Below are positions 57,452 through 64,000 of a stretch of 64,000 nucleotides of DNA, piece by piece. A program made the translations under genes and the position numbers. The first letter of the stretch is position 1, and every line of letters begins with the position of its first letter. The notes under the pieces were generated by a model. That model was given only the letters and a program-made list of their open reading frames with translations. It was not told the DNA's origin and searched no databases. Origin of the DNA: Ciborinia camelliae (taxonomy: Eukaryota; Ascomycota; Leotiomycetes; Helotiales; Sclerotiniaceae). The DNA is taken from contig JANPYM010000009.1 of the NCBI GenBank assembly GCA_025890175.1, positions 2,472,250 through 2,536,249 of the forward strand, written 5' to 3'.

Positions 57452-58423
57452 TCAAACCCACTGCGCTTTCGGTTTTCCAACCATTTTCTTTCTTCTGATA
57501 CCGGTCGATCCGAGACCAGTTTTGAATCCAATGGGACTAGACTTCACCACAACATTTGATTCCTTCATAACCGGTATTCTCGTAACACCAGCAGGGCTCA
57601 AAAGTCCCAAGCCGGAATCTCGAAATTTGGTATTGGTATCTGTATCATCGTCCTTCCTCGGAGGTAATGAAATGATGGTTTGTTGGATCACTTCCTCTTT
57701 CTTGTAATTGGTAATGGGTACGGAAATGCCGGCTCCAATAACCACCTCGGACTCGGACCGTTCGTCAGATCCATAATCATCCGAGTTTAGTGACACGGAT
57801 ATTTCCCTCACCCCCTTCCATTCCAAAACGTCCTCCTCGATTTCTTCCAATAATCCACTCAGACTTATCCGTCTCTTTACCCTATCTTCCAATCCAACCC
57901 TAACATTCTCTTTCCCATCATCTGGCGCTATGTTTCCTATGTTCCCTCTCCACCCCTTCATACCGAAACTTTGAGTTTGAGATTCCCAAGGACTATCTCC
58001 CATTACAGTCCTGGCATTATTCTTCAACGGAGCCAGATCAGCAACCCAGTCATCCAATTCAGCCAACTCTAATTCTTCCACATATTCTTCCACCGCATCA
58101 GCTAACTCAATCATGCCCTCAACTTCCTCTTCCATAATTAATACCATTTCTGTCAACCCGCCAAGCACATCTCCCTCTAAACCATCAAGCTCCTCACCAC
58201 ACATCATCTTTTCACCCGTAATGGTATCCATTATGGATGCAACTTCTTGAAGTAGAGATGCTAATTTCTGAGCAGTGCTTTGATGCCTGGAGATGGATGT
58301 CTGGGGTGTCTGCGGTGTCTGCGGTAGGAGTTGAAGAGGGGCTAATATATCGGTTTCGTGTGAAGAAGTCATTGGGACTCTTGCCATGGACTTGGACTTT
58401 AGACCTTCCTTTGCAGCTACCAT
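57452..58423 (-). CDS. Uncharacterised acidic protein
   Basis: A single exon of 323 residues with steady coding character and a start in MVAAKEGLKSKSMARV. After a Gln/Pro/Thr-rich tail (PQTPQTPQTSI), a strongly acidic helical segment spans about 52-130 (QKLASLLQEVASIMD, MVLIMEEEVEGMIELADAVE). This could be a coiled coil. A basic KRRISLSGLLEEI segment follows near 184 and could be a phosphorylation site (RRxS). The C-terminus is basic (GIRRKKMVGKPKAQ). There is no signal peptide, membrane segment or catalytic motif. No known family was recognised; a nuclear or cytoskeletal role would be a guess. Confidence 0.75.
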   Translation of the reverse strand: MVAAKEGLKSKSMARVPMTSSHETDILAPLQLLPQTPQTPQTSISRHQSTAQKLASLLQEVASIMDTITGEKMMCGEELDGLEGDVLGGLTEMVLIMEEEVEGMIELADAVEEYVEELELAELDDWVADLAPLKNNARTVMGDSPWESQTQSFGMKGWRGNIGNIAPDDGKENVRVGLEDRVKRRISLSGLLEEIEEDVLEWKGVREISVSLNSDDYGSDERSESEVVIGAGISVPITNYKKEEVIQQTIISLPPRKDDDTDTNTKFRDSGLGLLSPAGVTRIPVMKESNVVVKSSPIGFKTGLGSTGIRRKKMVGKPKAQWV

Positions 58424-59725
58424 ACCGTTGATGCCCTAACTATGTGATTTGGTGGATCTTGGATTGATTTCGAACCTGGTCTGGTGAAAATCAGAGACCT
58501 TTCGGGGCTGGTGAGAAATGGTTTGAGCTTTTGACTTCGAGGTGACTCTGATGAGGATGATATTAATGATGAGCCAGGAAAATAACCTTCAATAAATGCT
58601 TTGGATGGATTGTGGATTCTTCAATGGGGTATGCATGAGTATATTTACTCTAAAGAATCGAATCTAAAAATAATATTTCCCACATTCCAAGGCGGAAAAT
58701 AATAAAAATGCCATTGCCCAGGGGATTTCCTCACCACCGAAATTTTCCTCTCATATTATCAATTTGGATATATATTGTTTTCATCTATATCATGGGAATT
58801 TACAGATGGTTGACCAGGGATCGTGGAATATGGTAGAATGAGTGTGGCGAATCATGGTCAATTTGTGCATGTCGCATTATTATGCAATAAACAAACGCAT
58901 TGATGAACCATGAATTAAAATTTCGTGTTTTCTATTCTGATTATGGATTGATAGAGAATGAAGGGCTGGGAATGAATTGTTGTCATTCCATAAAAATATT
59001 GGAATATTTACATCACAGATATGGATAAATTCTGGAAGAAAAATAAATACATGGAGTAGCTTCAACAGGCAACTTCAAACCTCATTTGTACAGTCTAAAA
59101 AGCACTCAAATTGCTTTTCTACTTGACAAGCTTCAACAGGCAACTTCAAACCTCATTTGTACAGTCTAAAAAGCACTCAAATTGCTTTTCTACTTGACAA
59201 GCTTCAAACTTTGACCGACTTATACTTGGGAGTAGCCATGATTTGTGGTAGATGTGGAAGCTGGAGCGAAGTGCAATAAAATCCATGAAACTCAACACTA
59301 CATCAAGTTCCTTCCGGTCAATATGGAAAGAGGGTAATCATCGAAATGGCCGCTGGGCTTTGCTGCACTTGCAATTGGTATGGATATGAAAGATTGGTGG
59401 GTTCCATAAACCTATACTCAGGGAAGGACGTTTTACCATTTGCCCACTGAATTCGATAGACCCAAATCACAACGACCGATTCATAAAGGCCCAAATATTC
59501 AACGCCATGGTATATTCATCTCACTTGTATTACTTTTTGAAGTATCTTCCCTCATGGGTTTCCTGATACCATGCCTGCATCTGTCGTGTTAGGTGGTGCG
59601 CTGTAAACTATCGGGTTTGTTGTTGGGCGTATCTGGTTTCCCATTGACCGCATCAAAATGGCCATGTAGATTTCGTTTCCCTTCCCAATTAAATCATGTC
59701 CTATTCTATCCTCTCATCCTCATTT
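58424..59725. other. Intergenic, contains a fresh tandem duplication
   Basis: About 1.3 kb without a supported gene between the acidic orphan gene and LSM7. The only notable structure is the 71-bp direct repeat listed separately. A candidate frame near 59593 has no family features. Confidence 0.55.
59058..59207. repeat. 71-bp perfect tandem duplication
   Basis: The unit beginning AGCTTCAACAGGCAACTTCA at 59058 recurs without a mismatch at 59129, followed by the first eight bases of a third copy at 59200-59207. Period 71. The identity of the copies implies a recent duplication (or an assembly artefact). It is intergenic. Confidence 0.92.
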
Positions 59726-60255
59726 TCATTCTTCCTGTTGTACGAAAGGATTCGCTATTTCTTCGCTGCCATCGACTGGGCTTATTCCGATGAGTAAAGT
59801 TCCTCTTGCAACCACTAAACCCAATGATCTCCATGCCTCTTTTCCTTCATCATCTGCGAAATCAATCGAGTCAGTAGGAGGGGATTGGTAGAAAACGAGG
59901 GGACTTTACCAGTCAACTTTTCCTCAACATCATCCAAAACCAAATTCATTAGAGCATCATAACCCTTCAAAGTGCCCTTCACTAGAGGGTTTATGTTAGC
60001 ATTCTCATTTGTTCATTCAAGAAATAGTAACATACCTTCTCTGCCCCCATTGAACTTGACTGTGATCTGCTTGTCCATATACTTTCCCAAATCCAAGATA
60101 TTCTCCTTCTTTGGTTTCTCGAAATTTCCCCCGCCATGTCCACCCCTCTCCCCACCATGACCTCCTCTACCACCTCCCCTGCCACCACCTCTGTGTTCAT
60201 TATGACCTCTTCCACCTCCACGACCACCACCTCTGTGTTGACCCCTTTCAGACAT
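59726..60255 (-). CDS. LSM7: U6 snRNA-associated Sm-like protein LSm7
   Basis: Three exons: 60255-60036, 59981-59910 and 59853-59726, with introns of 54 and 56 nt, giving 139 residues. The first 48 residues are an Arg/Gly/His-rich extension (RGGGRGGGRGHN, GGERGGHGGG). The Sm fold follows: Sm1 with ENILDLGKYMDKQITVKF, GGREVKGTLKGYDALMNLVL, and Sm2 with RSLGLVVARGTLLIGISPVDG, ending NPFVQQEE. LSm7 is part of LSm2-8 (nuclear, binds the U6 3' end) and LSm1-7 (cytoplasmic, mRNA decapping). The RGG-like tail, absent from the yeast and human proteins, could bind RNA or be arginine-methylated (inference). Both splice joins restore the Sm motifs exactly. Confidence 0.93.
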
Positions 60256-61165
60256 CTTGTCGCGTATATAAAATAATGCGATCTATTTTGTGTGTGTTGG
60301 GTAGAATATGCGAAGACAGGTATTGATGGTATCAAATAATTCTAGAGCTTTTGTATAGCAAGCTCAAGCAATTGATGCTTCGCAAATACGCCGCTAGAAC
60401 AAATCACTTTTAGTGGCTTTGAAGACAAGGCAAGGCAAGGCTGTGGTGGGAGAGGGAAAGGCTGAACATTAAAAAGTGGAATATGTGGCTGAAAATATTT
60501 GTGGCGAGTGCTTAACACGCTTGGTAGGTATTACAGTAGATACCTAGTTAACCTTCATTGAACTTATGATGCTATACCCTTATCCATGGATAAGTACCTA
60601 TTAACAAGAGATATATGAAAGTGCCATATCGTGTCCGTACAGTATCAACCAACCCCTTTTCATTCAAAATTGATCTCACAATATTCAGATGAGACCATTG
60701 CCCGAGAAAATGGAAATCCTATTGACATGTCAATGTCCTTGTCCCTTCACCATTCCTTCATCGTCCCAATAGCAGAGGCTTTATCAAACTACATCCAGTC
60801 GGGAAAAGACACTTGTTTTGTTGTGAATTGATTTATTTCGGGCGACAGTAAGTTCTCATCCATAAGGTAGTAGGTAAAATGTTTTCAATATTCACATTCT
60901 TTACCCTCACCTTCATGTTTATTGGCAACACATTCCAATGGCCAGCACATTATCACATGTCAGATGATCTCCAATGTCAAGGCCAACCACCATTCGATGA
61001 ACATCATATCCGATGATGGAAAGATCATACCACATTATCTCAATCCTTTCACATACCACTCTTCATCCTTTACACCTCGATCATGAAACTTGTGGGTTCG
61101 ACGTTGAGAGAAAAACCTAATCCCCAAATCCTAATCTGAAAACCTACTACACAAAGTACAATTCG
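60256..61165. other. Divergent intergenic region
   Basis: About 900 bases between LSM7 and the lipase gene, holding both promoters. CAAGGCAAGGCAAGG at 60428-60442 and TAGATACCTAGTTAACC at 60537-60553 are the only repeats or palindromes. No gene was seen. Confidence 0.55.
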
Positions 61166-64000
61166 ATGAGTTTGCAGGTAGTAGAGCCTCGAGCTCTGGA
61201 AGCTCTGGATGAAGACAGAAAGTTTGAGACAAGAGGCACAGAAGAAAATGCAGTGATACAGCATGAACATCTGCCACAGACTATTCGAGAATCAACCCTC
61301 CTTCCAGCGCCCATTGCCAATGCTGTTAGCTTGGTTACGAGGTCTTCCTCTCTTTATATTCGACTTGGCACATTCATAGGAAGTCTTGCTATAGATGGCG
61401 CACGAGTAACAACACTCACCGGGCTAGAAGTCAGTCGAGCTGTCATTGAGGGGATAATACATCGTGCTGGAAAAGATGTGGCGAATCGAAGTACCGGGCA
61501 ACTGGGAAAGTTGGAAGCAGAAGGATTATTGGAACGAAGTATTGCAAATTTACATGCTACGATTACTGGAATATCCTTTGCTGCTTCTACTGGTTTTCAC
61601 TTCTCGTCCGTAGCTTTGTCTTCGGCTACAGACATTTCACAACAGCTACTTGGTGCTTTGGATTCAATCCTTGGTTCAACTGATTCTTCGAGGGCCATCG
61701 CAAGCATCATTACCTTAATTCGACGAGAGTTTCAGAACCCGGCTACTGGAGTGGAAGGAGAGAAGGTCAGTGTAGGAGACCTTTTGCTGGGTATTTGTGG
61801 GTTGGCATTATTACAACGATGGTGTCGCAGATTGACCGATCTTGAATGTCGACAAAACAAATATGAGGAGGTTCTTTGGGATGTGGTTATACTTGATGAT
61901 GGCCGGAGAGCAGATGTGGTTGGAATGATCAAAGGGGATTCATACAATGGCCAGGAAGATCAAACCAAATTATCTTTCATGAATACAAGAGGCGATGAAC
62001 TTTTAGAGACGATTGAAAGAGAAGAGCAAAGTCAGGATAACCCGAGTGGGGACAAGGCGGAGAGTCTATTGAGGCAGAGGTTAATTCAATCTTTACCTCC
62101 TGATACCTCTGTCTCTATCACAACCTCTACTATAACAACTACTACCAAAACAATTACCGTTGAAGTCTCGGGATTTGAGCCTCCTATATTTTTGCCACCT
62201 CCCGGGGTAGAAATTTTGGAAGAACATGCTATTCATATGGAAAAAGCAGACCTAAATACAGGGGACGATCAAAAAGAAATAGCTCCAGTACCAAGATATA
62301 GAGTTGTATATGGTATAGTTGGAAATAGATTACGAAGTACAAGCGTCACCAAAGAAGAATTACACCAAAATATTGATCAGGATGCGGACGATGGTGATTC
62401 AAGTAATGATCACGAACCTCCAGATAGCACTCATCTAACCATGTCACCCAATGTGACTTTTATAGACCAACATTTACCCACAGAGGGAAACCCTACCAAC
62501 ATTGTCCGCCAAAAAAGTGTTGGTGGTAAATCCAAAATACCCAGACTTTCATTCCCTGGCACTTCCGAGAAAATGGGAGGAAGTATGGAAATGTTCCAGT
62601 CGGGTTCGGATAACTTGGCAAATCAAAAGAGATCAAGGAAATCTGTCAGTCCAATATCATCAGATGATAGTCCTAAACAACCCTTCCTCAAACCGATATC
62701 AAACAACCGAATATTAAAAAAATCAAAGACGGAAGAACTAACTCCTGAGGCACAAGAAAAGAAAACCTCTTTTCGTCAGGCATTGAAGAGACGATCTAGT
62801 ACTAAATTATCGAATTTGTTCACCAAGGACGAAAGTAGGCAAGAGAGCAAACCTAAACTTCCACCTCGATCTCGCCCAACGTGGGGTGATCCTACTCATG
62901 CTTCGACAGTCAGATCTACCTCATCCCATTTATCAGTTCCCCAAAAGCGATCGAGAAGTTTTACCGGCTCCCCAACGCCCCTACGTGGAAGTCAAAGCCC
63001 CCTAACATTGGAAAATCTTGACAAAATTCAACCCGATTCACCTCGCACTCCTTCCAGAACCAATTATTACACTATTCATGAACAACGAAAAGATTCTATG
63101 GTTTCTCATACTGATACTTATTCAATCCACTCTTTTGATCAAGCCCGCTCTAATTCTCCGACCACTTCAAGGAATCGATTTATGGGGCAAAATAATACAA
63201 TGAGGTTAAGATCTGAAAGAAGTATGACCCTCGAACAATCAATTTCAACCCCGAAAAGCCATCGTCGTTCACATTCAAATGAGGAGAGCATTTTTACTTT
63301 GAATACAAATAATTCCGAAATTTGTCTCATCCCAAATTATGGAACGGAGAGAGGAACCTTTGAAAGTAGAGAAGCATTTGATTCCCTGATGCGTACTGGT
63401 ACAATCGATGGAACATTTCCAAAACGGCATATCGTTCAAAATATGACTCGCTTCGTCAAATTTGCATCTGCTTCTTACGGTTCCAACTTTCTTCGAGTAA
63501 TGGGGATCTCCGACCCAAGTTTAAGGAAAGAACTTGATGAAATACATCATCTTGAACATCAATCTTTCTCGTCTCATACACAACTTCCACCTGACACCAT
63601 TCTCCTATCCTCGTTCGTTGATACTCAGGGTGGTACTGATTCTAGTGGACTCACAAATACTGGGGTCCCGATGGTTCATTATGTATCGCTTGATCATCAA
63701 TCACAAGCTATCGTTCTGACATGTCGTGGTACTCTTGGGTTCGAAGATGTCCTCGCCGATATGACTTGTGATTACGATGATCTCATTTGGCGTGGTAAAG
63801 CATATAAAGTTCACAAGGGTATTCATGCTTCTGCTCGTAGACTACTTCAGGGTGGAGGAGGTCGTGTTATGGCTACAATGAAAGCAGCTCTCGAAGAATT
63901 CCCTGATTATGGGTTGGTCATGTGTGGACATTCTTTGGGTGGTGGGGTAAGTACTTTGTTGGCTATTATGGTTTCTGAACCTGCAAACTATGGCACTTCT
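61166..64000 (+). CDS. Diacylglycerol-lipase-like class 3 lipase, 3' end outside window
   Basis: An uninterrupted frame runs 945 codons from the ATG at 61166 to the window edge; an in-frame stop lies shortly upstream of this ATG. The N-terminal 250 residues contain weakly hydrophobic helices (RLGTFIGSLAID, AIASIITLIRREF, LLLGICGLALLQRWCRRL). A 450-residue polar, Ser/Thr-rich linker with basic stretches follows. The lipase fold begins at about 745 (HIVQNMTRFVKFASASYGSN), with VLTCRGTLGFEDVLADMTCDY and the nucleophile elbow GHSLGGG, Ser923. The catalytic Asp and His lie beyond the window. This plan matches fungal sn1-specific diacylglycerol lipases, membrane-associated enzymes releasing a fatty acid from diacylglycerol. 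A GTAAGT inside the elbow codons could be read as a donor, but the frame continues with sensible sequence. Confidence 0.9.
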   Translation, partial: MSLQVVEPRALEALDEDRKFETRGTEENAVIQHEHLPQTIRESTLLPAPIANAVSLVTRSSSLYIRLGTFIGSLAIDGARVTTLTGLEVSRAVIEGIIHRAGKDVANRSTGQLGKLEAEGLLERSIANLHATITGISFAASTGFHFSSVALSSATDISQQLLGALDSILGSTDSSRAIASIITLIRREFQNPATGVEGEKVSVGDLLLGICGLALLQRWCRRLTDLECRQNKYEEVLWDVVILDDGRRADVVGMIKGDSYNGQEDQTKLSFMNTRGDELLETIEREEQSQDNPSGDKAESLLRQRLIQSLPPDTSVSITTSTITTTTKTITVEVSGFEPPIFLPPPGVEILEEHAIHMEKADLNTGDDQKEIAPVPRYRVVYGIVGNRLRSTSVTKEELHQNIDQDADDGDSSNDHEPPDSTHLTMSPNVTFIDQHLPTEGNPTNIVRQKSVGGKSKIPRLSFPGTSEKMGGSMEMFQSGSDNLANQKRSRKSVSPISSDDSPKQPFLKPISNNRILKKSKTEELTPEAQEKKTSFRQALKRRSSTKLSNLFTKDESRQESKPKLPPRSRPTWGDPTHASTVRSTSSHLSVPQKRSRSFTGSPTPLRGSQSPLTLENLDKIQPDSPRTPSRTNYYTIHEQRKDSMVSHTDTYSIHSFDQARSNSPTTSRNRFMGQNNTMRLRSERSMTLEQSISTPKSHRRSHSNEESIFTLNTNNSEICLIPNYGTERGTFESREAFDSLMRTGTIDGTFPKRHIVQNMTRFVKFASASYGSNFLRVMGISDPSLRKELDEIHHLEHQSFSSHTQLPPDTILLSSFVDTQGGTDSSGLTNTGVPMVHYVSLDHQSQAIVLTCRGTLGFEDVLADMTCDYDDLIWRGKAYKVHKGIHASARRLLQGGGGRVMATMKAALEEFPDYGLVMCGHSLGGGVSTLLAIMVSEPANYGTS

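Noticed and set aside
57452..58423. Assigning the acidic orphan to a kinetochore or septin-associated family because of its helices and RRIS site
   Set aside because: Composition alone cannot support a family, and no specific motif was recognised.

Overview
This window reads as nuclear DNA of a filamentous ascomycete. Genes are AT-moderate, with short spliceosomal introns (mostly 42-220 nt, GT..AG, CTAAC/CTAAT-like branch sites close to the 3' end). The gene set is typical of fungi: a Pbs2-type MAP kinase kinase, RIB7, SLS1, GNA1, LSM7, SF3b5, and a Zn2Cys6 protein. Intergenic DNA is long, AT-rich and full of microsatellites. The style and protein sequences suggest a leotiomycete, probably Sclerotiniaceae (Botrytis/Sclerotinia relatives). 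That placement is inference. No tRNA, rRNA, CRISPR array or intact transposon was seen.

Layout. 1-7000 is gene-poor AT-rich DNA holding the decayed N-terminus of an MFS transporter. 7023-9140 encodes a large secreted repeat protein with Kex2-like sites (minus). 10884-12898 is the osmostress MAPKK PBS2/BOS5 (minus), separated by about 5 kb from a divergent auxin-efflux-carrier family gene (18315-20083). 20-26.8 kb is intergenic with several purine-rich minisatellites. 26866-28502 is a VHS-GAT trafficking adaptor. 29794-31879 is a gamma-glutamyltransferase. 32343-33604 is an NmrA-like protein. 35012-36048 is a secreted five-module beta-propeller-like protein.

From 38 kb onward the window is mainly housekeeping: RIB7 (riboflavin), SLS1 (mitochondrial gene expression) head-to-head with NSE3 (SMC5/6 complex), SF3b5 (spliceosome), an orphan Cys/His-rich protein, two small secreted cysteine-containing proteins (47419-47931 and 50207-51053), a Zn2Cys6 protein, GNA1 (UDP-GlcNAc for chitin), an acidic orphan, LSM7 (U6 snRNP/mRNA decay), and the first 945 codons of a diacylglycerol-lipase-like class 3 lipase that runs off the right end.

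Most of these genes are functionally unrelated neighbours, and no biosynthetic cluster is visible. The secreted-protein genes (7-9 kb, 35-36 kb, 47-51 kb) sit beside the AT-rich, gene-sparse stretches. Splice models were made by hand from reading frame, splice consensus and family similarity recalled from knowledge. All exon phases were checked to sum to whole codons.
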